Below, piece after piece: positions 1-8,478 of a stretch of 64,000 nucleotides of DNA. The stretch spans positions 1-64,000 of the forward strand of contig NZ_SPNJ01000002.1 of the NCBI RefSeq assembly GCF_004563925.1, in the 5' to 3' direction. The notes beneath the pieces are model-generated. The model was not told the origin of the DNA. It saw only the letters and a program-made list of their open reading frames with translations, and did no database searches. The stretch is from Herbaspirillum sp. 3R11. Its GTDB lineage: Bacteria > Pseudomonadota > Gammaproteobacteria > Burkholderiales > Burkholderiaceae_D. Positions within the stretch are counted from its first letter, which is position 1. Every line of letters starts with the position of its first letter. A program made the translations under genes and the position numbers.

Positions 1-155
1 CCATCCTGCTGATCGAACATGACGTCAAACTGATGATGGGCCTGTGCAACCGTCTCACCGTGCTGGACTACGGCAAGCCGATTGCCGAAGGTGTGCCGGC
101 GGATGTGCAAAAAAATCCCGCCGTGATCGAGGCCTACTTAGGCGCTTCCCATTAA
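1..155 (+). CDS. livG: Branched-chain amino acid ABC transporter ATP-binding protein, C-terminal end (partial)
   Basis: Only the last 50 codons are present, in the frame beginning at base 3 and ending with TAA at 153-155. The peptide starts ILLIEHDVKLMMGLCNR, the H-loop region that follows Walker B in ABC ATPases, and continues VLDYGKPIAEG, typical of LivG (the motif after the switch histidine). The end, VIEAYLG, is characteristic of LivG/LivF proteins. It lies 19 bp before livF, the usual livG-livF order, so it is probably the LivG ATPase energising uptake of leucine, isoleucine, valine or a related amide or urea substrate at the inner membrane. Substrate cannot be judged from this fragment. 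The gene is cut by the window edge, not broken. Confidence 0.85.
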   Translation, partial: ILLIEHDVKLMMGLCNRLTVLDYGKPIAEGVPADVQKNPAVIEAYLGASH

Positions 156-174
156 GCCCGCAGGACACACGACA

Positions 175-900
175 ATGACAACGAATATCTTAAAAGTTGA
201 AGACCTGAGCGTCGCCTATGGCGGCATCAAGGCCGTCAAGGGCGCGAGCCTGGAAGTCAACGAAGGCGAACTGGTGACGCTGATCGGCGCCAACGGCGCC
301 GGCAAGACCACCACTTTGAAAGCCATCACCGGCACCTTGCCCGACTCGAAAGTACAAGGCCACATCAGCTACCTGGGCCAGCCCTTGAAGGGCCAAAGCT
401 CCTTCAACCTCGTGCAACAAAAGCTGGCGATGGTGCCGGAAGGACGCGGCGTCTTTACGCGCATGAGCATCCACGAGAACCTCCTGATGGGCGCCTACAC
501 CAGCGACGACAAGCAGCAGATCGCGCAGGACATCGAGCACTGGTTCAGCGTGTTTCCCCGCCTGAAGGAACGCGCCAGCCAGATGGCCGGCACGCTCTCC
601 GGCGGCGAGCAGCAGATGCTGGCCATGGCGCGCGCGCTGATGAGCCATCCGAAACTCTTGTTGCTGGATGAGCCGTCGATGGGTCTGTCTCCGATCATGG
701 TGGAGAAGATCTTCGAGGTGATCCGCAATGTGTCGGCGCAGGGCATCACGATCCTGCTGGTGGAGCAGAACGCCAAGCTGGCGCTGGAAGCGGCGCACCG
801 GGGTTACGTGATGGAGTCGGGGTTGATCACCATGACTGGCAATGCCAAGGAAATGCTCAATGATCCGCGGGTTAAGGCGGCCTACCTGGGTGAGGGCTAA
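175..900 (+). CDS. livF: Branched-chain amino acid ABC transporter ATP-binding protein LivF
   Basis: The 241-residue ATPase has the normal length for LivF. Walker A is GANGAGKT at about residues 38-45, the signature is LSGGEQQ near residue 143, Walker B is LLLLDEPSMGLSP near 162-174, and the switch histidine is replaced by the LVEQNAK motif that is normal for LivF. It pairs with the upstream LivG as the two nucleotide-binding subunits of a LivFGHMK-type importer on the cytoplasmic face of the inner membrane. It is last in its operon: the next gene is 176 bp away with a different role. The amino acid specificity of the system is not determinable here because the binding protein and permeases lie outside the window. 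Confidence 0.93.
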   Translation: MTTNILKVEDLSVAYGGIKAVKGASLEVNEGELVTLIGANGAGKTTTLKAITGTLPDSKVQGHISYLGQPLKGQSSFNLVQQKLAMVPEGRGVFTRMSIHENLLMGAYTSDDKQQIAQDIEHWFSVFPRLKERASQMAGTLSGGEQQMLAMARALMSHPKLLLLDEPSMGLSPIMVEKIFEVIRNVSAQGITILLVEQNAKLALEAAHRGYVMESGLITMTGNAKEMLNDPRVKAAYLGEG

Positions 901-1076
901 AGGACGCTGAATGAATGCCGATCCTGACAAAGCCGTCAGGTAGCATTCAGATACATCCTTTAAGGAACGAAGGGACTTGTTAAGGTATCCACTGTATGGT
1001 CCCGCCGCATCGGCGCAGTAATGAACAATGCATGCGGCGGGGTTTCAGACAGTCAATATCATTAAGGGAGCCCTCC

Positions 1077-1472
1077 ATGAATAAGAAATCCATCGTCTCC
1101 ACGGTTCTCGCACTGACGCTCGGCATCAGCGCCTTACCCCTCGCCCAGGCGCAACAATACGGTCGCGATGACCGTCGTCCGCCGCAAGCCCAGGATGATC
1201 GCCGCGGTCCACCCGATCGCCATGACAACCGACGCGACGACCATCGCGGTCCTGATCGGCGCGATGAGCGCGGCGCCGGTCCCAACCACGCCTTCCATCG
1301 CGGCGATCGCCTGCCGCCGGAATACCGCAACCGCCAATACGTCGTCAACAACTGGCGCGAGCATCGTCTGAGCGCGCCACCGCGCGGCTATCAATGGGTG
1401 CAGACCGGCGGCGATTACGTGCTGGCGGCAATCGGCACCGGCATCATCCTGCAATTGCTCCTGAACAATTAA
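1077..1472 (+). CDS. RcnB-like small exported protein
   Basis: I chose the ATG at 1077 because aagggag precedes it and because it opens a clear signal peptide: MNKK, a hydrophobic stretch, then ALPLAQA before QQ, with cleavage near residue 25. An upstream in-frame start at 996 would bury that signal. The mature protein is about 106 residues: a region rich in Arg, Asp, Pro and His (residues about 28-75), then LPPEYRNRQYVVNNWREHRLSAPPRGYQWV and a short hydrophobic tail. The pattern 'Y..R.Y.V..W....L..PP.GY.W' is that of the RcnB family (periplasmic, linked to nickel/cobalt homeostasis in E. coli). Metal binding is only suggested by the His/Asp-rich part. No metal transporter is adjacent. Confidence 0.72.
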   Translation: MNKKSIVSTVLALTLGISALPLAQAQQYGRDDRRPPQAQDDRRGPPDRHDNRRDDHRGPDRRDERGAGPNHAFHRGDRLPPEYRNRQYVVNNWREHRLSAPPRGYQWVQTGGDYVLAAIGTGIILQLLLNN

Positions 1473-1490
1473 AGTCGGATTCGATTGATG

Positions 1491-1520
1491 CGCCCGCCGT
1501 CTGAACCCGGCGGGCGTTTT
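1491..1520 (+). terminator. Rho-independent terminator after the RcnB-like gene
   Basis: Perfect 9-bp stem (cgcccgccg at 1491-1499, cggcgggcg at 1508-1516) with an 8-base loop and a TTTT run at 1517-1520, 19 bp after the stop codon. The 1521-1686 stretch beyond it is AT-rich (taattttgattaaatcg and similar) and probably holds the putA promoter, but I cannot name its -35 and -10 with confidence. Confidence 0.8.
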
Positions 1521-1686
1521 CGTCTCTGCACGAGTCATTGTGTAAGAATTTAATTTTGATTAAATCGATTATGAAAAATTAAATTCGACATAACTGCCTT
1601 AAATGCAGAATTAATATTGGTTAATCCCGAATAGAATCGCAGCAGGCAAAAACCGTATTTTGCCTATCCTTCCGAGACAAACCAAT

Positions 1687-4600
1687 ATGAACAGCGCCTC
1701 CCATCCTTCCAGCGTTTCTTCCAGCGTTTCTTCCAGCTTTATCCCTGCCTTCAGCGTCTTCCAACAGGAAGTCATGCACACGCCGACGCCATTGCGCGCG
1801 GCCATCACGGCCGTCTATCGCCGCGACGAACGCGGCGCCGTGCAGTGGCTGCTGGCGCAGGTGCAAAGCAATGCGACATGGACCGAGGCAACGCAAAAAT
1901 TGGCGCGCAAGCTGGTGCAGGCGGTGCGCACCAAGCGCACGCGTTCATCCGGCGTCGATGCGCTGATGCACGAATTCTCGCTCTCATCGGAAGAGGGCGT
2001 GGCGCTGATGTGCCTGGCCGAAGCGCTGCTGCGCATTCCCGATCACCAGACCGCGGACCGCCTGATCGCCGACAAGATCAGCAAGGGCGATTGGCGCAAG
2101 CATCTGGGCGAGTCGCCGTCGCTGTTCGTCAACGCCGCCACCTGGGGCTTGCTGATCACCGGCAAGCTGGTCGGCACGAATAGCGAAAGCGGCCTGGCCT
2201 CGGCGCTCACGCGCCTGATCAACAAGGGCGGCGAACCGCTGATCCGCAAAGGCGTCGATCTCGCCATGCGCATGCTGGGCAACCAGTTCGTCACCGGCCA
2301 GACCATCGCCGAAGCGCTGGCCAACAGCCGCGACAATGAAAAGCGCGGCTATCGCTATTCCTACGACATGCTCGGCGAAGCGGCGCTGACCGGGCACGAC
2401 GCCGACTTCTATTACAAATCCTACGAAGACGCGATCCACGCCATCGGCCGCGCCTCCAACGGTCGTGGCATCAAGGACGGTCCCGGCATTTCGGTCAAGC
2501 TGTCGGCGCTGCATCCGCGTTATTCGCGCGCGCAACACGCCCGCGTGATGAACGAACTGCTGCCGCGCCTGAAGCAATTGCTGGTACTGGCCAAGTCCTA
2601 CAACATCGGCCTCAACATCGACGCCGAAGAAGCCGACCGCCTGGAGCTGTCGCTGGACCTGATGGAAGCGCTGGCGTTCGACCGCGACCTCGACGGTTTC
2701 GAAGGTATCGGCTTCGTCGTGCAGGCGTATCAAAAGCGCTGCCCGTTCGTGATCGACTACCTCGCCGACCTGGCGCGCCGCAGCGGCCGCAAGCTGATGG
2801 TGCGCCTGGTCAAGGGCGCCTATTGGGACAGTGAAATCAAGCGCGCCCAGGTCGACGGCCTGTCCGGTTACCCGGTCTACACGCGCAAGGTGCACACCGA
2901 TCTGTCCTACCTGGCTTGTGCGCAAAAACTGCTGGCCGCAACCGACGTCATCTATCCGCAATTCGCCACGCACAACGCCCACACGCTGTCGGCCATCTAC
3001 ACCTGGGCGCAGCAGCACAAGATCGACGATTACGAATTCCAGTGCCTGCACGGCATGGGCGAAACCCTGTACGACCAGGTGGTCGGCGCCGACCAGCTCG
3101 GCAAGGCTTGCCGCATCTATGCACCGGTTGGTTCGCACCAGACGCTGCTGGCTTATCTGGTGCGCCGCCTGCTGGAGAACGGCGCCAATTCGTCCTTCGT
3201 CAACCAGATCGTCGACGAAGCGGTCGCCATCGACACGCTGATCACCGATCCCATCGTCGCCGTGCAAAAGTCCGGCGGCGAACCGCATCCGCAGATCGCC
3301 TTGCCGCGCAACCTGTACGGCGAAGAGCGCAAGAATTCTGCCGGCGTCGATCTCAGCAATGAAGACACCCTGCGCGGACTCGAGCACGCCTTTGCGCAAC
3401 TGAGCGCGCAGCAATGGCAAGCCGCACCGCTGTTGCATGACGGCGCCGTATCGATCGGCGAGACGCAATCGATCACCAACCCGGCCGACCGCCGCGATCT
3501 CGTCGGCCAGGTTATCGAAGCCTCGCGCGACGACGTCGAGAGCGCCTTGCACGCGGCCACTGAGTATGCCGTGCAATGGCAGGCGGTTTCTTCCGATGAT
3601 CGTGCGCACGCGCTGGAACGTGCCGCGGATCTGTTTGAAACGCACCAGGCCGAGCTGATGGCGCTGGCCGTGCGCGAAGCCGGCAAGTCGCTGCCGAATG
3701 CGATTGCCGAAGTGCGCGAAGCGGTCGACTTCCTGCGCTACTACGCGACGCAATCGCGCCACGACGGCAATGCGCTGGCGTGGGGACCGGTGGTGTGCAT
3801 CAGCCCGTGGAATTTCCCGCTGGCGATCTTCATCGGCGAAGTCAGCGCCTCGCTGGCCGCCGGCAACGTGGTGCTGGCCAAGCCGGCGGAACAGACGCCG
3901 CTGATCGCGCATCGCGCGGTGCAGCTGCTGCATGAAGCGGGCGTGCCGCGCGCGGCGCTGCAATTCCTGCCGGGCCGCGGCGACACCGTCGGCGCCGCGC
4001 TGACCGGCGACGCACGCGTCAAGGGCGTGATCTTCACCGGCTCGACCGAAGTCGCACAACTCATCAATCGTACGCTGGCGCAACGCATCAAGGACGAGCA
4101 CGGCGACATTCCCTTCATCGCCGAAACCGGCGGCCAGAACGCGCTGATTGTCGACTCCAGCGCCTTGCCCGAACAGGTGGTGCAGGATGTCCTGAGTTCG
4201 GCCTTCGACAGCGCGGGCCAGCGCTGCTCGGCGCTGCGCGTGCTGTGCCTGCAGGAAGATATCGCCGACAAGACCATGACCATGTTGAAGGGCGCGATGC
4301 AGGAGCTGCAGATCGGCCGTCCCGACTGTCTTGCCACCGACATCGGCCCGGTCATCGACGACGAGGCGCGCACGCAATTGCTGGCGCACATCGAGCAAAT
4401 GAAGAAGGGCGGCAAGGTCTATCAGCTGCCACTGGACGAACGTCACGAGCACGGCACCTATGTCGCGCCGACCGTGATTGAAATCGACTCCATCGCCCAG
4501 CTCAAGCGCGAAGTGTTCGGCCCCGTGCTGCACGTGCTGCGCTATCGCCGCGACCAGCTGCCGCAGCTGATCGACACCATCAACGCCAGTGGCTACGGCC

Positions 4601-5370
4601 TGACCCTGGGCGTGCATTCGCGCATCGACGAGACCATCGCCTTCGTCGCCGAGCGCGCCCACGTCGGCAACATCTACGTCAACCGCAACATCGTCGGCGC
4701 CGTGGTCGGCGTGCAGCCGTTCGGTGGTGAAGGCAAGTCCGGCACCGGCCCCAAAGCCGGCGGCCCGCTCTACCTGAAACGCCTGCAGCGTCATGCCGAG
4801 GTCAAGCTGTTCAACGACGCCGCGCAGGCGGCATCTGCACCGTTGAAGTCTCTGCTCGATTGGGCTGCGACGCACGGCCACGCCAAGCTGGCGCAGCTGG
4901 GCGCGACCTATGTGCAGGAAAGTCTGTTGTACAAGACGCTGACCCTGCCGGGCCCGACCGGCGAGCGCAACACGCTGTCGTTTGCGCCGCGCGGCAAGAT
5001 CCTGTGCGCAGCGGCCGACGTCGCGGCGCTGCTGAATCAGATCGCTGCGGTGCTGGCCACCGGCAACACCGCCGTGGTGCCGGCTGCGCAGGGCAAGCTG
5101 ATCCCGGCCGGTCTGCCGGCCGACGTGCGCCAGGCGATTGAACTCAGCGGCGACGTTGCGGCGCTGGATCTGCATCTGGCGCTGGTCGACGGTCCAGTGA
5201 TCACGCAATGGCGCGGCGTCCTGGCCGCCCGTGACGGCGCGCTGGTACCGCTGATGCCGACCGCGGAAGACATGCCGATCGCCTTGTGGCGTCTGGTGGC
5301 CGAGCGCGCGTTGTGCGTCAACACGACGGCAGCGGGCGGTAACGCGAGCCTGATGACCTTGTCGGTTTAA
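1687..5370 (+). CDS. putA: Bifunctional proline dehydrogenase / L-glutamate-gamma-semialdehyde dehydrogenase
   Basis: The 1227-residue protein (ATG at 1687; a TTG nine codons upstream at 1660 is possible) oxidises proline to glutamate. The FAD-dependent PRODH barrel spans about residues 180-490 (YSYDMLGEAA, RLVKGAYWDSEIK). The aldehyde dehydrogenase domain spans about 560-1030 with SPWNFPLAIFIG, the NAD-binding FTGSTEV loop, and the catalytic cysteine in SAGQRCSALRVL at about residue 847. A further C-terminal region of about 190 residues is present, as in long PutA forms. The N-terminus lacks the ribbon-helix-helix DNA-binding domain of trifunctional PutA, so it is unlikely to be its own repressor. 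Residues 6-16 are a Ser-rich stretch made by a short DNA repeat. It acts peripherally at the membrane, feeding electrons to quinone. Confidence 0.95.
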   Translation: MNSASHPSSVSSSVSSSFIPAFSVFQQEVMHTPTPLRAAITAVYRRDERGAVQWLLAQVQSNATWTEATQKLARKLVQAVRTKRTRSSGVDALMHEFSLSSEEGVALMCLAEALLRIPDHQTADRLIADKISKGDWRKHLGESPSLFVNAATWGLLITGKLVGTNSESGLASALTRLINKGGEPLIRKGVDLAMRMLGNQFVTGQTIAEALANSRDNEKRGYRYSYDMLGEAALTGHDADFYYKSYEDAIHAIGRASNGRGIKDGPGISVKLSALHPRYSRAQHARVMNELLPRLKQLLVLAKSYNIGLNIDAEEADRLELSLDLMEALAFDRDLDGFEGIGFVVQAYQKRCPFVIDYLADLARRSGRKLMVRLVKGAYWDSEIKRAQVDGLSGYPVYTRKVHTDLSYLACAQKLLAATDVIYPQFATHNAHTLSAIYTWAQQHKIDDYEFQCLHGMGETLYDQVVGADQLGKACRIYAPVGSHQTLLAYLVRRLLENGANSSFVNQIVDEAVAIDTLITDPIVAVQKSGGEPHPQIALPRNLYGEERKNSAGVDLSNEDTLRGLEHAFAQLSAQQWQAAPLLHDGAVSIGETQSITNPADRRDLVGQVIEASRDDVESALHAATEYAVQWQAVSSDDRAHALERAADLFETHQAELMALAVREAGKSLPNAIAEVREAVDFLRYYATQSRHDGNALAWGPVVCISPWNFPLAIFIGEVSASLAAGNVVLAKPAEQTPLIAHRAVQLLHEAGVPRAALQFLPGRGDTVGAALTGDARVKGVIFTGSTEVAQLINRTLAQRIKDEHGDIPFIAETGGQNALIVDSSALPEQVVQDVLSSAFDSAGQRCSALRVLCLQEDIADKTMTMLKGAMQELQIGRPDCLATDIGPVIDDEARTQLLAHIEQMKKGGKVYQLPLDERHEHGTYVAPTVIEIDSIAQLKREVFGPVLHVLRYRRDQLPQLIDTINASGYGLTLGVHSRIDETIAFVAERAHVGNIYVNRNIVGAVVGVQPFGGEGKSGTGPKAGGPLYLKRLQRHAEVKLFNDAAQAASAPLKSLLDWAATHGHAKLAQLGATYVQESLLYKTLTLPGPTGERNTLSFAPRGKILCAAADVAALLNQIAAVLATGNTAVVPAAQGKLIPAGLPADVRQAIELSGDVAALDLHLALVDGPVITQWRGVLAARDGALVPLMPTAEDMPIALWRLVAERALCVNTTAAGGNASLMTLSV
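1707..1738 (+). repeat. In-frame 12-bp tandem repeat at the start of putA
   Basis: The unit ttccagcgtttc is repeated 2.6 times (1707, 1719, 1731). It is a multiple of three, so copy-number change would lengthen or shorten the Ser/Val-rich N-terminal tail (SSVS per unit) by four residues without a frameshift. Confidence 0.7.
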
Positions 5371-5378
5371 AGTAGTGG

Positions 5379-5420
5379 CGTCATCCCGGTGTGCGCCGGG
5401 ATGACGTGTTTTGTTTTTTT
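5379..5420 (+). terminator. Terminator after putA formed by a REP-like palindrome
   Basis: Perfect 11-bp stem (cgtcatcccgg at 5379-5389, ccgggatgacg at 5396-5406) with a 6-base loop, followed by a T-rich run to 5420. The arms match those of the glpV terminator at 16998-17025, which points to a repeated intergenic palindrome family used as terminators. Confidence 0.8.
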
Positions 5421-5541
5421 CATCCTCCCAAAGTAGACAGATTGTCATCTGTCTTCGCCTTCTCCTCCCTGCATTCTGTCTCCTGCCGTAGCGGCGTAAA
5501 ATAATGCCTCTGCACCGGCAGGCTTGCGCGTCCGCGAACTC

Positions 5542-5569
5542 CTTGCAATCTGCGCGGCTGTCCCCATTT
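5542..5569 (+). promoter_or_regulatory. Sigma-32 (heat-shock) type promoter for hslVU
   Basis: cttgcaa at 5542-5548, a 13-bp spacer, then ccccattt at 5562-5569. This is close to the enterobacterial RpoH consensus (CTTGAAA, 11-15 bp, CCCCATNT). It lies about 54 bp before the hslV start, as expected for the known heat-shock regulation of this operon. Confidence 0.7.
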
Positions 5570-5622
5570 CACCAGAACAAGCAAAGCAACACTCTGCGCA
5601 ACACATTCATTGAGGCATTCGC

Positions 5623-6159
5623 ATGGAACAATTTCACGGCACGACCATCCTCTCCGTCCGACGCGGCAACACCGTGGCGCTGGGCGGCGACGGCCAGGTG
5701 ACGCTCGGCAACGTGGTCATGAAGGGCACTGCGCGCAAGGTGCGCAAGCTCTACAACGGCAAGGTCCTGGTCGGTTTCGCCGGCGGCACGGCTGATGCTT
5801 TTACGCTGCTTGACCTGTTCGAATCCAAGCTGGAAAAACACCAGGGCAACCTGATGCGCGCCTCGGTCGAGCTGGCCAAGGAATGGCGCACCGACCGCAT
5901 GCTGCGTCGCCTCGAAGCGATGCTGCTGACTGCCGACCGTGACACGACATTGGTGATCACCGGCAATGGCGACGTGCTGGAGCCGACCGACGGCATCGGC
6001 GCGATCGGTTCGGGCGGCACCTTCGCCCAATCTGCCGCCAAGGCGCTGCAGGAAAACACCGAGCTGTCGCCTGCCGACATCGTCAAGAAATCGCTGGTGA
6101 TTGCAGGCGAGCTCTGCATCTACACCAACCTGAACCACATCATCGAAACACTCGATTAA
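5623..6159 (+). CDS. hslV: ATP-dependent protease peptidase subunit HslV
   Basis: The 178-residue protein is an N-terminal-nucleophile threonine peptidase of the proteasome beta family. MEQFHG precedes [10 protein letters not shown], so the catalytic threonine is probably Thr7, exposed after removal of a six-residue leader, as in other HslV proteins with this extension. [27 protein letters not shown] and the AIGSGG motif near residue 126 are typical. It forms two stacked hexameric rings capped by HslU in the cytoplasm and degrades misfolded and regulatory proteins. hslU follows after 18 bp, and a sigma-32-like promoter lies upstream. Length and sequence match the family throughout. Confidence 0.97.
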   Translation: MEQFHGTTILSVRRGNTVALGGDGQVTLGNVVMKGTARKVRKLYNGKVLVGFAGGTADAFTLLDLFESKLEKHQGNLMRASVELAKEWRTDRMLRRLEAMLLTADRDTTLVITGNGDVLEPTDGIGAIGSGGTFAQSAAKALQENTELSPADIVKKSLVIAGELCIYTNLNHIIETLD

Positions 6160-6177
6160 AGAGCAAAGAACATCACC

Positions 6178-7536
6178 ATGAACATGACTCCCAAAGAGAT
6201 CGTCTCCGAACTCGACAAACACGTGGTCGGCCAAGGCCGCGCCAAGCGCGCCGTCGCCATTGCGCTGCGCAACCGCTGGCGCCGTCAGCAGGTCGCCGAG
6301 CCGCTGCGCCACGAGATCACCCCAAAGAACATCCTGATGATCGGCCCCACCGGCGTCGGTAAAACCGAAATCGCCCGTCGCCTGGCCAAGCTGGCCGATG
6401 CGCCGTTCATCAAGATTGAAGCCACCAAATTCACCGAAGTCGGCTACGTCGGCCGCGACGTCGACACCATCATCCGCGACCTGATCGACATCGGCATCAA
6501 GCAGACCCGCGAAGGCGAAGTGCGCAAGGTGCGTGCGCGCGCCGAAGACGCCGCCGAAGACCGTGTGCTCGACATCCTACTGCCGCCGGCGCGCGATTTC
6601 GGTTTCACACCCGAAGGCAACAAGAACGCCGTCGCCGCTGGTGATGGCGTGGAAGAAAAGGGCAGCACCACGCGCCAGACTTTCCGCAAACGCCTGCGCG
6701 AAGGCGCGCTCGACGACCGTGAGATCGAGATCGAATTGTCCGACTCATCGCCGGCGATGGAAATCATGGCGCCACCGGGCATGGAAGAAATGACCGAGCA
6801 GATCAAGAGCATGTTTTCCGGCATGGGCAATAACCGCAAGAAGACGCGCAAGATCAAGATCAGGGAAGCCATGAAGTTCCTGATCGAAGAAGAAGCCGGT
6901 AAGCTCGTTAACGAAGAAGAACTGAAGCAGAAGGCCATCACCAACGTCGAGCAGAACGGCATCGTCTTCCTCGACGAAATCGACAAGATCGCCACGCGTT
7001 CGCAAGGTACGGCCGACGTCTCGCGCGCCGGCGTGCAGCGCGACCTGTTGCCGCTGGTCGAAGGCACCACCGTCAACACCAAGTACGGCATGATCAAGAC
7101 CGACCACATCCTGTTCATCGCATCGGGCGCGTTCCACCTGGCCAAGCCGTCCGACCTGATCCCGGAATTGCAAGGCCGCTTCCCGATCCGCGTCGAACTG
7201 GATTCCTTGTCGATCGATGATTTCAAGACCATCCTGACCGGCACCGACGCCTGCCTGACCAAGCAATACCAGGCCTTGCTCGAGACCGAAGGCGTCACGG
7301 TGGAGTTCGACGACAGCGGCATCCAGCAACTGGCGGAGATCGCGTTCTCGGTGAATGAAAAGACCGAAAACATCGGCGCGCGTCGCCTCTACACGGTGAT
7401 GGAAAAACTGCTGGAAGAGATCTCGTTCACAGCCGGCGAAACCGGTGCGCAGACCATCGCCATCAATGCCGCCTACGTCAATGATCGCCTGGGTGAACTG
7501 GCGGTCAACGAAGACCTGTCGCGCTACGTGCTGTAA
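6178..7536 (+). CDS. hslU: ATP-dependent protease ATPase subunit HslU
   Basis: The 452-residue AAA+ unfoldase partners HslV. It begins [18 protein letters not shown], the usual HslU N-terminus. Walker A is GPTGVGKT at about residues 56-63. The intermediate (I) domain runs from about 110 to 240, and contains the Met/Gly-rich [18 protein letters not shown] loop. Walker B is [11 protein letters not shown] near 262-272, and the sensor-2 region contains [16 protein letters not shown]. The C-terminal RYVL tail is the segment that docks into HslV and opens its active sites. A second ATG at 6184 could equally be the start. It is cotranscribed with hslV. Confidence 0.97.
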   Translation: MNMTPKEIVSELDKHVVGQGRAKRAVAIALRNRWRRQQVAEPLRHEITPKNILMIGPTGVGKTEIARRLAKLADAPFIKIEATKFTEVGYVGRDVDTIIRDLIDIGIKQTREGEVRKVRARAEDAAEDRVLDILLPPARDFGFTPEGNKNAVAAGDGVEEKGSTTRQTFRKRLREGALDDREIEIELSDSSPAMEIMAPPGMEEMTEQIKSMFSGMGNNRKKTRKIKIREAMKFLIEEEAGKLVNEEELKQKAITNVEQNGIVFLDEIDKIATRSQGTADVSRAGVQRDLLPLVEGTTVNTKYGMIKTDHILFIASGAFHLAKPSDLIPELQGRFPIRVELDSLSIDDFKTILTGTDACLTKQYQALLETEGVTVEFDDSGIQQLAEIAFSVNEKTENIGARRLYTVMEKLLEEISFTAGETGAQTIAINAAYVNDRLGELAVNEDLSRYVL

Positions 7537-7580
7537 GCGACGCAGAGTGAACTGAAGGAAGTGGACTGAAGGAGCGCGGC

Positions 7581-7778
7581 ATGGCAAACAAGACGCTGGG
7601 AACGCGGCAGAAGCTGAGCTTCCGTATCGAGCCGTCGCAACTTGCCAAGCCGCGCAATCCGGTGGCGGTCGCCGCCAAGCGCCGCGCTGCCGGTCCGCAT
7701 CGCAAGACCGCTTCTGCTGTGCGGCAGTCGGCGCGGCTTGAGGTGAAAAAGAAGCTGGATGAACCGGGGCAGGATTGA
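7581..7778 (+). CDS. Small basic protein of unknown function
   Basis: The 65-residue reading frame starts with a good ribosome-binding site (gaaggagcg, 7 bases before the ATG) 44 bp after hslU and ends just before a strong bidirectional terminator, so I judge it real. The protein (MANKTLGTRQKLSFRIEPSQLAK...) is rich in Arg, Lys and Ala (about 17 Arg/Lys), has no membrane segment or signal, and has no domain I recognise. Its charge suggests nucleic-acid or ribosome binding, which is inference. The position after hslVU suggests that it is cotranscribed from the heat-shock promoter. Confidence 0.6.
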   Translation: MANKTLGTRQKLSFRIEPSQLAKPRNPVAVAAKRRAAGPHRKTASAVRQSARLEVKKKLDEPGQD

Positions 7779-7794
7779 GCCGGTTCAGTGCAAT

Positions 7795-7824
7795 AAAAAA
7801 GCCACGGCATGCCGTGGCTTTTTT
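7795..7824. terminator. Bidirectional terminator between the small basic gene and the pseudopilin gene
   Basis: Symmetric hairpin: gccacgg at 7801-7807 and ccgtggc at 7812-7818, flanked by six A on the left and six T on the right. It would stop both the hslVU operon on the plus strand and the pseudopilin gene on the minus strand. Confidence 0.88.
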
Positions 7825-7858
7825 ACGTCTTCAGCGAATGCACAAATGCACAGAGCAA

Positions 7859-8341
7859 TCAGTGCTTGCCGCGAATTACGCCGGCGTTGTCGTCGCCTTC
7901 ATCCGGGCCGTGAGCGCCGAAGGAAAACACGTCGAAGCTGTCGCCGTCGGCGGACACGCGATAGGCATAGGCGTTGCCCCATGGGTCGCGCGGCAGGCGA
8001 TCGAGGTAGCCGCCGGTCTTCCATTCCTTCGGCACCGGCGCGCGGCCAGGCTTGACGATCAGCGCCAGCAGGCCTTGCTCGGTAGTGGGGAAGCGGCCGT
8101 TGTCCTGCTTGTACAGCTGCAGGCCCTTCTCAATCTCGGCGATGTCCTGCTCGGCCGTGACGATCTGCGGGCTGTGGGCGTGGTTGACGACGTTGAGCAG
8201 GCGCGGCGCGGCGACGACGGCCACGACTGCGATAACCGCGATCGCAGTCAACATCTGTAATTTGCTCAGACCGCGTTGCAGTGAAAAAAATTGCGGGAGA
8301 AGTTGCGTAGGGGAAACGTGTCGCGTAACTATGCGGCGCAT
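7859..8341 (-). CDS. GspG-like type II secretion major pseudopilin (orphan)
   Basis: The 160-residue protein has a prepilin-like N-terminus: a 24-residue basic leader, then QRG followed by LSKLQMLTAIAVIAVVAVVAAP as the hydrophobic helix. The mature part (AEQDIAEIEKGLQLYKQDNGRFPTTEQGLLAL, GYLDRLPRDPWGNAYAYR, FSFGAHGPDEGDDNAG) matches GspG well, including the DPWG and the C-terminal acidic calcium-site region. Two oddities: the usual FTLIEL segment is replaced, with Gln instead of Glu at position +5 after the predicted cleavage glycine; and no other gsp gene is nearby. It may be a minor or divergent pseudopilin serving a secretion system encoded elsewhere. A ggaaag site precedes the ATG. Confidence 0.85.
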   Translation of the reverse strand: MRRIVTRHVSPTQLLPQFFSLQRGLSKLQMLTAIAVIAVVAVVAAPRLLNVVNHAHSPQIVTAEQDIAEIEKGLQLYKQDNGRFPTTEQGLLALIVKPGRAPVPKEWKTGGYLDRLPRDPWGNAYAYRVSADGDSFDVFSFGAHGPDEGDDNAGVIRGKH

Positions 8342-8378
8342 CGGACTTTCTTTCCAGTAAAGCGAGATGCGAGAGTAT

Positions 8379-8398
8379 AAAGCCGAAGCGTCGGCTTT
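8379..8398. promoter_or_regulatory. Perfect hairpin in the leader of the pseudopilin gene
   Basis: aaagccga (8379-8386), four-base loop, tcggcttt (8391-8398). On the minus strand it lies between glpR and the pseudopilin gene. It lacks a U-tract in either direction, so it is a weak terminator at best. It could stabilise or attenuate the leader RNA. Confidence 0.45.
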
Positions 8399-8403
8399 GG
8401 TAT

Positions 8404-8419
8404 TTAGAACGGGTTCTAA
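8404..8419. promoter_or_regulatory. Operator-like palindrome upstream of the pseudopilin gene
   Basis: Perfect 16-bp palindrome ttagaac-gg-gttctaa, 63 bp upstream of the pseudopilin start and downstream of glpR. No regulator gene nearby obviously matches it. Confidence 0.4.
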
Positions 8420-8478
8420 GGAGTCGGATTGCCTGAAAGTTCCATTCGCGGATCTTGCTTCCGGATACTATTTCCGCC

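Noticed and set aside
1984..5448. 1154-codon open frame on the minus strand
   Set aside because: Antisense shadow of putA; composition follows from the GC-rich third positions of putA and no domain is recognisable.
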